From the NCBI GenBank assembly GCA_964643575.1, contig CAZXTD010000006.1, positions 1 to 53,081 of the forward strand: a stretch of DNA of 53,081 nucleotides, given 5' to 3'. Made by a program: the position numbers and the translations under genes. The DNA is from Glaciecola sp964643575. GTDB taxonomy: Bacteria; Pseudomonadota; Gammaproteobacteria; Enterobacterales; Alteromonadaceae. Numbering within the stretch: position 1 is the first letter of the stretch; each line of letters opens with the position of its first letter. The notes beneath the pieces were generated by a model. It was not told the origin of the DNA. It ran no database searches and saw nothing but the letters and a program-made list of their open reading frames with translations. Below, in pieces: positions 24,994-35,491 of this stretch.

Positions 24994-25203
24994 GGTTAAA
25001 CCACCGTGTTATTGATAGCTGTGCGAAAAATATGAAGAACTTTCGAAACCCAATGCGTAAGCAATTTCAATAACTGGCATATTATCCTTAACTAGTAAAT
25101 TTGCTGAATACCCTATACTACTATTGATAAGGAACGAGCGAAGTGTCGTATGAATTTTTATCGAATGATTTTGGCAATTGAGTTTTATGTAATTCCGTTC
25201 CAC
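24994..25203 (-). pseudogene. Remnant of an AraC-family regulator (C-terminal HTH)
   Basis: A minus-strand frame from about 25203 encodes the end of an AraC/XylS DNA-binding domain: SANLLVKDNMPVIEIAYALG, then FESSSYFSHSYQ. It meets a TAA at 25009-25011, but the same frame goes on with HGGLT, matching the usual continuation after the second helix-turn-helix (R-x-x-G-x-T-P), and then a TGA at 24991-24993. No sensor domain and no first helix-turn-helix are seen upstream, and 25204-25419 holds nothing else recognisable. This is best read as a decayed gene fragment with in-frame stops. Confidence 0.65.
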
Positions 25204-25419
25204 AATTTTTCAATAGAAACGCTATAAACGTTACATGAGATTAGCGCTTTTTGTATTTATATGCTAACTGCTAATGCTTAACTTTGACACTTGTATATTT
25301 AAAAAGATAGCAATTACTACATCCATATCGTCTAAATGCTGATTTTATGCCGCCGAAAAAATAACATTTTGGAAACCAATAAAGCATTTTCTTTGGTCTA
25401 GCTTTTGCTCCCAGCTAGA

Positions 25420-27348
25420 CTACGAAAGTTTAAAAACTGAAATCTTTTCAATGCTAGCGTTAGACTCTTGAACTTGGCGTTCAATTTTGTCTTTTATCTC
25501 GTTTTGAGTTGCGGAATTGCTTTGCGCCAATTGTTTTATCGTAGAAACGCTATCATTAATATGATTACACGTAGATGTCTGTTCTTCAGAACCTGTTTTT
25601 ACACTTTCATTGATGATAGCTAATTGATCGATAGATTTAGTAATGTCTTTATAAGCTTGAGCTGCTGAAACTGTAAACTCAAGCACCTGCCCGGACATAC
25701 CGTTTGATTTTTCAATTGCAGAAACTACATTTGTAGCTCCGTTTTGCACCATATCGACAATATTAGTAATTTTAGCAGTTGAATCTTGAGTACGTTTTGC
25801 AAGCTGTCTTACCTCGTCGGCTACAACTGCAAAGCCTCTTCCTTGTTCACCTGCTCTTGCTGCTTCGATTGCGGCATTCAATGCTAGCAAATTAGTTTGC
25901 TCAGCAATATCCTTTATTACTTGTACGATATCTGCAATATTTTTAGAATCTTCGTTTAATTTTGCAACCAACTCTGATGAATGATCTAATTCTCTCGATA
26001 AGCTCTGCATTTCAGAATTAGCTTTATCCACTATCTCTTCGCCGGTTTTAGCTTGTTTTTCTGCTTCTGCACTTTTTTGTGCTGCATTTTTCGCATTTTC
26101 TGTAATCTGAGTACTACTCATTGCCATTTCTTCCATCGCTGCAGCCAAACCATCTGTCTGCAATTGCTGTTGATTAATAGACAACTGCGAGTCATTTACT
26201 GAAGTCTCTACTGACTGGCTTAATTCTTGAAGCTGTATCAAAGATGAACGAACTTTTGTCACAGTTTGGCTTACTTCGGAGATGGAATTCAAAAGCGAAC
26301 GGTTCGAACTGGATATTTCGTCGTTTCCTTCGATGTCTATATCAAATACTAATTCAGATTTGCTTAACCGCGTTGATATTGCAGCTGATGAACTGATACT
26401 TTTTAGTATAGAGTTAGTTAACCATATACCAAGTAGTATTGCAGTAATCAGTGCAACTACCATTGCAACTATATTAATAAAGTGAACAGATGTTCTTAGC
26501 TCTTGGGTGATCTCTTTCTCTTTCAATGCTAACTGATTGGTTGTTTTCGAAGCTTCATTAGCATTATTGAACATCTCTTGGGTCAAAACCTCCACTCGCG
26601 CGGTAGCGTTTTTAACCTCTGAATATAGGTTTTTATAGTTTTGCAGCACACTTTCAAGCTCATTAAGGCGTGATTGAGTATCTTGGCCTAACATAATTGA
26701 TTTCAGATTGGGAATAATTGTTTCTAGTTTTGATAAGTGCTGTTCAATTGCGCGAATGCGTTCTTCACTTGAACGTTCATTAAACTTCCAAACCGCTACT
26801 CTTGTCTCATTGAAAAGGTCCTTAAAGCTTTTCGCTTGAACAAAACGATTAAACTCTTCAAAGTCAGTACGGTTGTCATTATAAAAAACCTCTATGGAGG
26901 TCAACACGCCATCAATACTTCTAGAAACATTTGCGGCTTGGTAATCAAAACGGGCCTTACCTTCAATATCCATATTCTTTGCGGTGACCAATTGGTTGAA
27001 TGAAGATTCGTAACCTTCAATCCGTTCTAGTACAGAATCAATTCCCTGTTGTTTTTCTTGCGTTTCGAATATTTCTTTCAACTCCCTTGAACTTGCTTTT
27101 GAAATACTTAGCTCTTGCGCAACTATATCGATAAACCTTATGTCTTCTGTAAGCAAAAAATCAGCTTGGGCAAGCCTTGCTTTGTAAAGGTGGAAATCGA
27201 TATCAGATAGTTTATTCGAAATAGATTCTTGCCGTTCTAACGAACTTGTACTTACAATCGACATGACACCAATACCAAGAATGATAAAACACAAAGAACC
27301 TAAGGCAACGATAAGCTTAGTTTTAATATTCATTATTGATGTACCCAT
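25420..27348 (-). CDS. Methyl-accepting chemotaxis protein
   Basis: This is a 642-residue chemoreceptor. TM1 lies at about 10-32, followed by a wholly helical periplasmic region of about 250 residues, TM2 near 288-312, a HAMP-like linker, and the cytoplasmic signalling coiled coil. The highly conserved hairpin tip is present around 478-520 (IAEQTNLLALNAAIEAARAG, then GFAVVADEVRQLA). The long helical sensor with HLYKARLAQADFLLTED near its start looks like a helical bimodular (HBM) domain, which binds organic acids or similar ligands in known cases; this is inference. No CheB/CheR pentapeptide is seen at the C-terminus. The start may be 27348 or 27333. Confidence 0.94.
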   Translation of the reverse strand: MGTSIMNIKTKLIVALGSLCFIILGIGVMSIVSTSSLERQESISNKLSDIDFHLYKARLAQADFLLTEDIRFIDIVAQELSISKASSRELKEIFETQEKQQGIDSVLERIEGYESSFNQLVTAKNMDIEGKARFDYQAANVSRSIDGVLTSIEVFYNDNRTDFEEFNRFVQAKSFKDLFNETRVAVWKFNERSSEERIRAIEQHLSKLETIIPNLKSIMLGQDTQSRLNELESVLQNYKNLYSEVKNATARVEVLTQEMFNNANEASKTTNQLALKEKEITQELRTSVHFINIVAMVVALITAILLGIWLTNSILKSISSSAAISTRLSKSELVFDIDIEGNDEISSSNRSLLNSISEVSQTVTKVRSSLIQLQELSQSVETSVNDSQLSINQQQLQTDGLAAAMEEMAMSSTQITENAKNAAQKSAEAEKQAKTGEEIVDKANSEMQSLSRELDHSSELVAKLNEDSKNIADIVQVIKDIAEQTNLLALNAAIEAARAGEQGRGFAVVADEVRQLAKRTQDSTAKITNIVDMVQNGATNVVSAIEKSNGMSGQVLEFTVSAAQAYKDITKSIDQLAIINESVKTGSEEQTSTCNHINDSVSTIKQLAQSNSATQNEIKDKIERQVQESNASIEKISVFKLS

Positions 27349-27609
27349 AACGTAAGAAAGAAAAACCTATAAGACTTATTAACTAACGGCACATCGAATT
27401 TTTCCTTTACCGTCTTTAATTTTTTACGGTGAAAGTCAATATTTCAAGTACGATAATGAATGCGTCCTAGTCGCTCGGCAATTACACTAACAGTTGTCAT
27501 TGGATATCACACAATTAAAATGATTATCCAGTACTTATTGATCTTTGCGCGTGCATAGTCGATCATACGCGTTTAACGCACGTCTCAACTTAAGCGCACG
27601 ATATAAACC

Positions 27610-30600
27610 ATGCCCATAAAAGACCTTTTTCGCGCTGACATCAATGAACAAATCGAAGAGCTTTATCAAAATTATTTGACGCTCACTGAAACAGAACAGT
27701 CTGTGTTAATCATTTTGTCGGTGATATATAAGAATATAAGCCTTCAAAAGTTTGATGCTGTAGTGAAGCTTTTGCATCTTGAAGGCCTATTAGCTCAACC
27801 GAGGGCGGCTTATCGGTTAAGTGAAGAGCAACAAAAGAAACTCGTCGCAAGGCAATTTATAGAGTCCAATACAAGCGGCATACAGATTAATAAACTGCTC
27901 GCTAACCGCGTCACTGCCGATATCGGGCGTTTGAAAAGTGCTTACTCCACAAGCCCAGGCAATAAATTAATTAAAATAATCTTAATTGCCGAGCAAATAC
28001 TACCGGTAGTTAATGCCTACAGCTGGCAAAACACTAAAGCCGACCGCCAGCGGGTTATTCGCGACTTGGTGGTGCTAGGCAAAACTCAAAAGCTCGAAAG
28101 TTCTTTAGTGATTAATCAAAATCCGCAAATTGTGGACCATTCACAAAACAAAATTTTACTTGAAATACTGTTCGCCCCTTTTGAGCTCGATAAGTTTTTG
28201 CAACTGCCAAAGGCAGTGCAGTATCAAGCCTTTGCCAGCTATTTTAGAGAATGCCAAGCGGGCGGTTACCTGCCCGACTATGCCATTGGTTTGCTAGAGC
28301 AAGTTTGCCAAGCTAATCCGAATAAAGACGATGACACCTATAACCTAGATTGCCATCACTTGCTTGCTGAGCAGTATTTGTATCAATTACGATTTGCCGA
28401 ATTTACACAAATAATTGATACCAAAGACGACTCTTGTTATGGCCTACAGCTATTAGGTGCTTATTACTTTTTGCAAGGCGATAACGCTCAAGCGTTGTTT
28501 CACTTTGAGCTCGCCTTAAAAGCCAAAAATAAAATAGCGCGACGTAAAAGTCAGTACTTACATGAAGTTCTGGGTTACTTCCACAAATTGGCGCTCATAA
28601 TAAATGGCAATAGCCAAGACATGGCAAGCTTTACCGAGGCCCAGCAACAAATAGAGTCCGAAGACAAAGACAGTAAAATCAGCAGCGACTTTACGTCCCT
28701 ATCTTTGAGCCTAGGCCGCACTATTACCTGTGTATCGTCGGGCGCTGAATATGCATACCCAGTTAAATACAACAGTATCAGTGAGCAATCCGATTTCTTT
28801 GTGCATCACCTGAGTTATTTCAACTATGTGCTGGCGCAAGTATGGTGTAACAAGAGTAAAGACCCTGAAATATTCAAGCTCGCTAAAAGAGCAAAAACCA
28901 AGTTTGCTAAGATAAACTACAGTTTATTCGCACGCTTAAGCGGCCAGTTGGCCGCCAGTATTGAAGATAAAAAAGCGCGCAAACACCCTCAACTATTTGA
29001 TATTAGCGAGCAAGTGAAAACTAAAGCACAATGGGATGTTGCCTTAGATAAACTTATTGCGCTAAGCCCTAAAAAAGCCGGGAGCACATCACCTGAACAA
29101 TCAAGCCCTGCCAAGCCCTATAGAATGGTCTGGGAATTAAAACATGACTATATACCGAGTATTCAAGCGCGGGAGCAAAAGCTAAATAAATCGGGCGGAT
29201 GGTCGCGTGGTCGAGTCATCCCGCTTAAAAGACTATATGAAGAGCCCGAGAGCTTCTCGTACCTAGACGACAGCGACAAAAAAATATGTGCCTTGATAGA
29301 GGCTCAACAAGGTTGGGGCTATTACGCGAAACCCGAGTACTTCTTGCAAGGTAAACGCGCCTTACAAGCTGTGGTGGGTATCGATAACTTATACAAAGAA
29401 AACGAATTAGACCAGCCCATCGAGCTATTTGAACGCGAACCCGAGCTATTAGTCACTAAACAAGGCGACCAGCTTTGCCTGAGCATTCCGGATTTATCAA
29501 TTGATGTCGACGATTATGCAGACGCCAATGCTGACGACTATACAGACGAAGACCCTAGCAACCATTACAGCATACGAGCAATCAACGCTTCACAATATCA
29601 ACTTACCGTATTTTCACCTGAGCACTTAAAAGTCGCCTCGATTATTGGCGAAGGCGGCTTGGTGATCCCCATTAGTGCAAAGCAAAAAGCATTAGATGGC
29701 ATTACCGCGATTGCACCACTTTTAAATATTCAGTCGGATATCACCGAGCTCGACACCGGCCTTGATACCTACACTTGCGACCCTCATTTAATTGTTAATA
29801 TTCAGCCCAGCCAAAATGGCTTGATCTTCACCTGCCTTGTGATGCCTTTTGGCGAAGACGGGCCTGCATATAAACCCGGTATTGGTAGCGCGAGTTTATC
29901 TACCGATATTAAAGGCAAACGCATGGCGACTCAGCGCAATTTAGTGCGCGAGCAAGAACTGCTCGACCGCCTCGACGAAGCCTGCCCTGCTTTTTTAGCG
30001 ATGTCTGATAATGTATTGAGCCTAGACGAACTTGACGCGGCCTTAACCACTTTGGAGCAGCTCGAAGCAGCAACCGCTTTAGCGAATTTTGATTTATTAC
30101 TACGCTGGCCCAAAGGCAAAAAAATTAGCTTAAGTAAAAAGCTTGAAAGCCAGCATTTGCAGCTAGCGCTTAATAAAAAAAGTGAGTGGTTTGATATTAG
30201 CGGCGAGCTACAGGTTGATAACGAACAAGTGATTGAACTTCGCAGGCTGCTGTCGTTAATTGGCACTAGCAACGGCCGTTATATTGAACTCGACGCCAAT
30301 AAAATTTTGGTCTTGTCTGAAGACTTGAGACAAAAGCTAGCGGCCATTGACCACGTCACCACCGACGGTCAGTTTCATCCGCTCGCAAGTTTGCAAATAG
30401 AAGAAGCCACCGCGGGTATGCGCATGAAAACCATTCATGCTTGGGACCAGCAAACTGCCAAAATGCACGAAGCGAATGCCATTGAGCCGAGCATTCCTTC
30501 AACATTTCAAGGTGAATTACGCGACTATCAAATACAGGGCTTTGACTGGGCGTCGCGTTTAGCACATTGGGGCGCGGGTGCTTGTTTGGCTGACGACATG

Positions 30601-31932
30601 GGCTTAGGCAAAACCATGCAAGCTTTAGCGGTGATGCTTGCGCGCGCTGAACATGGGCCTAGTTTGGTGATTGCACCTACCTCGGTATGTTTAAACTGGC
30701 AGCAAGAAGCCTTAAGGTTTACGCCAACTTTGAATATTCGCTTATTTGCAGATGCTAACACCACGCTAAACCGCACAGACTTACTAAAAAGCCTGTCGCC
30801 GCATGATTGCGTTATTATCAGCTATGGTTTGCTGCAACGCGAAAGTGAAATACTCAAAGCTGTAGAATGGAACACCATTGTTGCAGACGAGGCCCAAGCG
30901 CTTAAAAACCCTGTAGCAAAGCGCACTAAAGCGGCTTATGCCCTTAAAGGTGATTTTAAGATGATCACCACCGGTACGCCTATCGAAAACGACCTGACCG
31001 AACTGTGGAGCTTGTTTCGTTTTATCAACCCAGGTTTACTTGGCAACCTTAAAGCCTTTGGTAAGCGTTTTGCTTTACCCATCGAAAACGCTAAAGAAGA
31101 CAAATTGGCTGCTCACGCGGCAAGCCAAGGCTTGAAAACCCTTATACAGCCTTTTATTTTGCGCCGCATGAAAAATCAGGTATTAACCGAACTACCGCCC
31201 CGTACCGAAATTAACGTGCAAGTAGAAATGAGCGAAAAAGAGCATGCTTTTTATGAAGCTTTACGTCTTAACGCCATCGACAACATTAGTGAGGTGACCA
31301 AAAAAGGCCAACAAAGCAATGTAGGAGAGCAGCGTATCCGAATGCTTGCTGAGCTAGTTAAACTGCGCCAAGCCTGCTGTAACCCAAAGCTTGTGATTGC
31401 CGAAACCGATATCCCTAGTGCCAAACTCGCGGCCCTAGACGAGCTGCTAGAAGAACTTACCTTAAACAATCATAAAGCCCTTATTTTTAGTCAATTTGTA
31501 GGCCACTTACAGTTAATTAAATCGCATATTGAAAGCAAAGGTATAAGCTATCAATACCTCGATGGGTCGACCCCGCAAAAAGAGCGGCAAAAACGAGTGA
31601 ATGCTTTCCAAAGTGGCGAGGGGGACGTGTTTTTAATTAGTCTTAAAGCAGGTGGGTCTGGTCTTAACCTGACCGCAGCCGATTATGTTATTCATATGGA
31701 TCCGTGGTGGAACCCAGCTGTTGAAGAACAAGCTTCAGATCGTGCGCATCGCATGGGTCAACAGCGCCCTGTGACCATTTATCGATTGATTACGCAAAAT
31801 ACAATTGAAGAGAAGATTGTTGCTCTGCATCAGCATAAGCGTGACTTGGCAGACAAACTATTATCAGGGAATGAAACCGTCACCAAGCTGTCTGTTGATG
31901 ACATGTTGAATTTGTTGAAAAAGACGTTTTAA
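27610..31932 (+). CDS. SNF2-family DNA-dependent ATPase (HepA/RapA-type helicase), 1440 aa
   Basis: The C-terminal third is a complete SNF2 ATPase: Walker A DDMGLGKT at about 995-1003, then IAPTSVCLNWQQEA, the DEAQ box at about 1093-1096, TTGTPIENDLTELWSLF, and the second RecA lobe with IFSQFVGHLQLI, SLKAGGSGLNLTAADYV and DRAHRMGQQRPV near residue 1380. Such motors translocate on DNA to remodel protein-DNA complexes. The first 950 or so residues match nothing I recognise: partly helical with a TPR-like stretch (YYFLQGDNAQALFHFELAL, about 290-308), and an acidic loop (DVDDYADANADDYTDEDP, about 635-652). It stands alone and ends at a strong bidirectional terminator. Confidence 0.9.
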   Translation: MPIKDLFRADINEQIEELYQNYLTLTETEQSVLIILSVIYKNISLQKFDAVVKLLHLEGLLAQPRAAYRLSEEQQKKLVARQFIESNTSGIQINKLLANRVTADIGRLKSAYSTSPGNKLIKIILIAEQILPVVNAYSWQNTKADRQRVIRDLVVLGKTQKLESSLVINQNPQIVDHSQNKILLEILFAPFELDKFLQLPKAVQYQAFASYFRECQAGGYLPDYAIGLLEQVCQANPNKDDDTYNLDCHHLLAEQYLYQLRFAEFTQIIDTKDDSCYGLQLLGAYYFLQGDNAQALFHFELALKAKNKIARRKSQYLHEVLGYFHKLALIINGNSQDMASFTEAQQQIESEDKDSKISSDFTSLSLSLGRTITCVSSGAEYAYPVKYNSISEQSDFFVHHLSYFNYVLAQVWCNKSKDPEIFKLAKRAKTKFAKINYSLFARLSGQLAASIEDKKARKHPQLFDISEQVKTKAQWDVALDKLIALSPKKAGSTSPEQSSPAKPYRMVWELKHDYIPSIQAREQKLNKSGGWSRGRVIPLKRLYEEPESFSYLDDSDKKICALIEAQQGWGYYAKPEYFLQGKRALQAVVGIDNLYKENELDQPIELFEREPELLVTKQGDQLCLSIPDLSIDVDDYADANADDYTDEDPSNHYSIRAINASQYQLTVFSPEHLKVASIIGEGGLVIPISAKQKALDGITAIAPLLNIQSDITELDTGLDTYTCDPHLIVNIQPSQNGLIFTCLVMPFGEDGPAYKPGIGSASLSTDIKGKRMATQRNLVREQELLDRLDEACPAFLAMSDNVLSLDELDAALTTLEQLEAATALANFDLLLRWPKGKKISLSKKLESQHLQLALNKKSEWFDISGELQVDNEQVIELRRLLSLIGTSNGRYIELDANKILVLSEDLRQKLAAIDHVTTDGQFHPLASLQIEEATAGMRMKTIHAWDQQTAKMHEANAIEPSIPSTFQGELRDYQIQGFDWASRLAHWGAGACLADDMGLGKTMQALAVMLARAEHGPSLVIAPTSVCLNWQQEALRFTPTLNIRLFADANTTLNRTDLLKSLSPHDCVIISYGLLQRESEILKAVEWNTIVADEAQALKNPVAKRTKAAYALKGDFKMITTGTPIENDLTELWSLFRFINPGLLGNLKAFGKRFALPIENAKEDKLAAHAASQGLKTLIQPFILRRMKNQVLTELPPRTEINVQVEMSEKEHAFYEALRLNAIDNISEVTKKGQQSNVGEQRIRMLAELVKLRQACCNPKLVIAETDIPSAKLAALDELLEELTLNNHKALIFSQFVGHLQLIKSHIESKGISYQYLDGSTPQKERQKRVNAFQSGEGDVFLISLKAGGSGLNLTAADYVIHMDPWWNPAVEEQASDRAHRMGQQRPVTIYRLITQNTIEEKIVALHQHKRDLADKLLSGNETVTKLSVDDMLNLLKKTF

Positions 31933-32032
31933 CGAGTCAGTTTAGTTCTAGCCCAGTTTAAACCCAAGTTAAACATAACTCAGCTTTTATATCGTTTAAT
32001 ACCCACCTTTATCGCTTACAGGTGGTCCACAT

Positions 32033-32064
32033 AAAAAACCACGCTTAATTGAGCGTGGTTTTTA
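32033..32064. terminator. Bidirectional intrinsic terminator
   Basis: AAAACCACGCTT and GAGCGTGGTTTT form a stem of about 12 bp around AATT, flanked by A residues on one side and T residues on the other. It lies between the convergent SNF2 and TonB-receptor genes and suits both directions. Confidence 0.9.
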
Positions 32065-32119
32065 TTTGATATAAGAACAGAAGACTTAAATAAACTAAGC
32101 CCTCATAGGCCATGCACAC

Positions 32120-34840
32120 TTAGTAAGTATAACGCGCTTGCAAGTAGTATGTACCACCGTTAAATCCAAATGGGCTGGCTTCTGAATAAAGTTGGCCAGA
32201 ACCACCCGCACCTGGGTTTTCTTGAGGGTACGCATCAAGTAAGTTGTCGACACCTACTACAAACTCAAGGTTATCGTTAAAGTCATAAGCAACTTGAACG
32301 TCAACTAGTACTTCAGCGCCAATGCCATTTACGCCGTTACCAGTGTCGTCCCAACCACCGTAATAATTAGCACGAACCAAGGTTCTGATTTTACCATCGG
32401 TATGCGACCACGAGACGTTTGCACGGGTGTTAGGCAATAAATCTTCAATAGCAGCAACCCGACCATCGCTAATCGGGTTAAGCGTACCTACATCATCCAC
32501 TTCGGTTTTGTTGTAGTTAGCCGCAACCGTTAATCGAGAGTCGCCTCCCAAAAAGTCAAAGCTGTAATTACCCACAATGTCGATACCGGTTGTGGTGGTA
32601 TCAAAGCTGTTAGAGAAGAATCTAAACTGCGATAAGTCATCTAAACCAACAAAATCTGAACGGTTAATTGTGCCGTTTGCATCTAAACCGGTTAGGGCTT
32701 CAGATACTGAACCGAAGTCAGACCCTGCGCCACCAGCAAAGTTTAATGCGTCGAGGAAGTCTACGTTAGCACCTAAGGCAACACGGTCTTCAAGTTCGAT
32801 GTTGTAGTAATCGATGGTCCAAGATGAACCTGCGACATCAAAGCCGATACCAACTGAGAAGTTAACCGCATCTTCTGTACCGAGAGAAGGACGCCCGTTA
32901 CCTTGCGCTTCGATAAAGTTGGCAGCTAGTTGTCCGGCAGCTGACGACAGTGGCAGCGTACCTTGGTCAATAAGCACGCCTTGTACGTTTTGCGTAGTTA
33001 CGTTGGTAATATTCGCTTGGCCTGCTGTAGGCGCGTGGAAACCAGTTGAATATGCTGCACGAATGCGCACATCGTCGGTTGCGTGGAATATACCCGCAAG
33101 TTTAAAGTCGGTGGTGTTACCGAACTCGCTAAAGTCTTCGGCTCTAACTGCTGCCTGAAGGGTTAAGTTTTCAGTAACGTCAGCTTCAAAGTCTACGTAA
33201 AAAGCGGTACTGTCTTGGCTAGCTGAAGTATCGCGAGGGAAACCACCAAAACCGTTTGAGCTCGATGAAAATCCTTGGCTAGCCAATGGACCTAGAGCAA
33301 AAGAAGCAGCATCCCCTGCAAATAAATCAAATTCTTCTTCACGATACTCTGCACCAAAAGCCACGCTCAAATCAGAATATAAACCTGCGTCTAGAGCGTA
33401 AACAAAGTTAAGGTTAAACAAGGTTTCAGTTTGCTCTTGTCCGCCTGGTACAAAGTCTCTTGGCGTCGCTGGGCCTAATGATGCATTAATCGTATTGCGA
33501 ATAAAGAAGTCAGTGCGGTTAGAACCACGTTGAGCACTGGCGTCGTACGTTAAGCCGCTACCAATATTCAGCTCGCCTCTGATACCCACGGTAATAGCAG
33601 TGTCTTCGTTATTACCACCAAAACGCGGTACAAAACCTTGTGGTAGCATTTCGATAAAGGAGAAACAGTTATCGTCTGCAGCCACTTGTGCTAATAAGGT
33701 AGGGTCGGGGAATACGTTGCCGTTTCCGCCAATTGGAATACCGTCAATACACGAACCGCCAACACCCACGCCATCGAGGTCGCCAACGAGCAATGAATGC
33801 ACGCCGTCATCAGCGGCTAGCCCTGTAAGTGGGTCTACTGTTGGACCTCTGTACACACCGCCACGCTGACTACCTTCAACAACTGGGCTACGATAAAAGA
33901 ATCCGCCGGTAACTTCACGTTCGCCGTAGTTACCGAATAAATAAAGCTCGGCGCTATCATTAAGCTCAATAGCAGAGTTAATAAATAGTTTCATGTCGCC
34001 TTCTACATCTGGTTGGCCCCAATATTGCGGTACTTCACCTGTGTAGCTGTTGATAGATTGGAAATCGGCAGGTGTTGTATATCCTGCTGCAATCATTGCC
34101 GCAACATCGTCGCGGATGACAGAGCGCACGGTACCGTCTACTTCACGAAATTCACCGGTAATGTTAACAAAGCCTGATTGACCCAAAGAAAAACCAGCGT
34201 TAGCAGCAACGATAAAGTTGTCGCCATCACCTTCGTAGGTGGAGCCATAACGAGTCATGACTTCAAAGCCTTCAGCGCTGTCTCTTAAGATAAAGTTAAG
34301 TACACCCGCAATAGCGTCTGAACCATATTGTGATGATGCACCATCACGCAATACTTCAACGCGTTTAAGCGCCATCGATGGAATCGCAGAAATATCGACA
34401 CCCTGCGCGCCATCAGAAATACCGCCGCCCAAGAAAGAGATAATTGAACCTCTGTGGCGACGCTTGCCATTAACCAATACTAAAACGTTGTCTGGCGACA
34501 GGCCACGGAGGTTGGCAGGACGCACTATAGTCGCAGCATCACTAATTGGCTGTGCATTGATATCAAACGAAGGCACCGCTGTTCGTAACATGTCTTGTAC
34601 GTCTGACGATGAATTTTGCCTGAATTCGTCGCCACTGATTACATCAATTGGTACGGTAGAGTCAGCAGCAGACCGGTTGGTCATACGTGTACCGGTAACA
34701 ATGACGTTTTCGATGTCTTCCTGAGCGCCTTCATCGCTTTGCGCAAATGTGTATGCAGGCACGCTAGCCATAAGCGGCAACGCACAAGCAAGGGCGACCG
34801 CGCTCTTTTTGTAGGTTTTAAATGTTTTGTGTGATTTCAT
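32120..34840 (-). CDS. TonB-dependent outer-membrane receptor
   Basis: This is a 906-residue outer-membrane transporter. It has a signal peptide (residues 1-33, cleavage at TFA-Q), a TonB box-like DIENVIVTG (42-50), a plug domain (VPIDVISGDEFRQNSSSDVQ, then VLVLVNGKRRHRG and RVEVLRDGASSQYGSDAIAG), and a large beta-barrel ending in the aromatic-rich YYLQARYTY. Substrate classes for this type include siderophores, glycans and oligopeptides; none can be assigned here. It is not in the alginate-type run, being separated from it by the H-NOX genes on the other strand. Confidence 0.93.
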   Translation of the reverse strand: MKSHKTFKTYKKSAVALACALPLMASVPAYTFAQSDEGAQEDIENVIVTGTRMTNRSAADSTVPIDVISGDEFRQNSSSDVQDMLRTAVPSFDINAQPISDAATIVRPANLRGLSPDNVLVLVNGKRRHRGSIISFLGGGISDGAQGVDISAIPSMALKRVEVLRDGASSQYGSDAIAGVLNFILRDSAEGFEVMTRYGSTYEGDGDNFIVAANAGFSLGQSGFVNITGEFREVDGTVRSVIRDDVAAMIAAGYTTPADFQSINSYTGEVPQYWGQPDVEGDMKLFINSAIELNDSAELYLFGNYGEREVTGGFFYRSPVVEGSQRGGVYRGPTVDPLTGLAADDGVHSLLVGDLDGVGVGGSCIDGIPIGGNGNVFPDPTLLAQVAADDNCFSFIEMLPQGFVPRFGGNNEDTAITVGIRGELNIGSGLTYDASAQRGSNRTDFFIRNTINASLGPATPRDFVPGGQEQTETLFNLNFVYALDAGLYSDLSVAFGAEYREEEFDLFAGDAASFALGPLASQGFSSSSNGFGGFPRDTSASQDSTAFYVDFEADVTENLTLQAAVRAEDFSEFGNTTDFKLAGIFHATDDVRIRAAYSTGFHAPTAGQANITNVTTQNVQGVLIDQGTLPLSSAAGQLAANFIEAQGNGRPSLGTEDAVNFSVGIGFDVAGSSWTIDYYNIELEDRVALGANVDFLDALNFAGGAGSDFGSVSEALTGLDANGTINRSDFVGLDDLSQFRFFSNSFDTTTTGIDIVGNYSFDFLGGDSRLTVAANYNKTEVDDVGTLNPISDGRVAAIEDLLPNTRANVSWSHTDGKIRTLVRANYYGGWDDTGNGVNGIGAEVLVDVQVAYDFNDNLEFVVGVDNLLDAYPQENPGAGGSGQLYSEASPFGFNGGTYYLQARYTY

Positions 34841-35491
34841 TTTGTAATTTCCCCATGGATTTAAAACTAGGATTATTTTTATAAAAATTTATTCTTCAGC
34901 GCAAAAAATCACGCCAGCCAGAGTGTGCAAATCCGACTGTTGCCTTTATTTACTTTATATATGCGTATATGCATATTTGGCATATAACATTGTCTGTCGT
35001 AGGAGCGAGTGTTGAACTATTGGCCGAATACGTAGCGTATCCGAAATGCAGAAACTACATTTACCAATTAAGAGAAAACCACGTTTAGCTGTTATTGTAA
35101 TATTTATAGGCTTAAACATAACTCTTGCTCACACACTATCGAAACTGTATGTATTGTCAATAGTTTTTAACCAAAACATCCTATTAAATAACTTTGAGAC
35201 GACACTTTTATCATCAAAAATTTTATACCGTAGTGTAAATTGGTTTTTCTTACGATTTTTAAGAATGCACACTAGCAGATACTAGTAAAACTTATAGTTT
35301 TCTAACCCCAAGTTAGAAAGCAGATAAAGTGCCAACCTCGTTTGCGCACTGAAATGTAATGCCGCGTAATACAGAGTTTTCAATTTGCCTAAATGTTATC
35401 AATTTGAGGCCGTTAACAGGTAAGTGATTAATTCAACGAACCGTAGCGGGCAAAACTTTTTGACTCGTCAACAACAATCAGGAACGCACAA
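34841..35491. promoter_or_regulatory. AT-rich divergent intergenic region with a dyad cluster
   Basis: These 651 bp separate the divergent receptor and H-NOX genes. At 34959-34985 repeated ATATGC/GCATAT units include the perfect palindrome ATATGCATAT (34967-34976), placed about 120 bp before the receptor start, where an operator could lie. A 79-codon frame at 35046-35285 has no ribosome site or recognisable domain and I do not call it a gene. Nothing else is recognised. Confidence 0.35.

Noticed and set aside
27610..31932. SNF2 protein as part of a phage-defence system
   Set aside because: Neighbours are a chemoreceptor and a TonB receptor; no nuclease, methylase or other defence gene is adjacent.
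34257..34724. 155-codon open frame antisense to the TonB receptor
   Set aside because: Overlaps the conserved plug domain on the other strand; no features of its own.
32120..34840. TonB receptor as the outer-membrane importer of the uronate locus
   Set aside because: It is separated by the H-NOX pair on the other strand and has no shared operator; substrate cannot be assigned.
35046..35285. 79-codon open frame between the TonB receptor and H-NOX genes
   Set aside because: No ribosome site, no recognisable domain, odd composition and AT-rich setting; likely chance.
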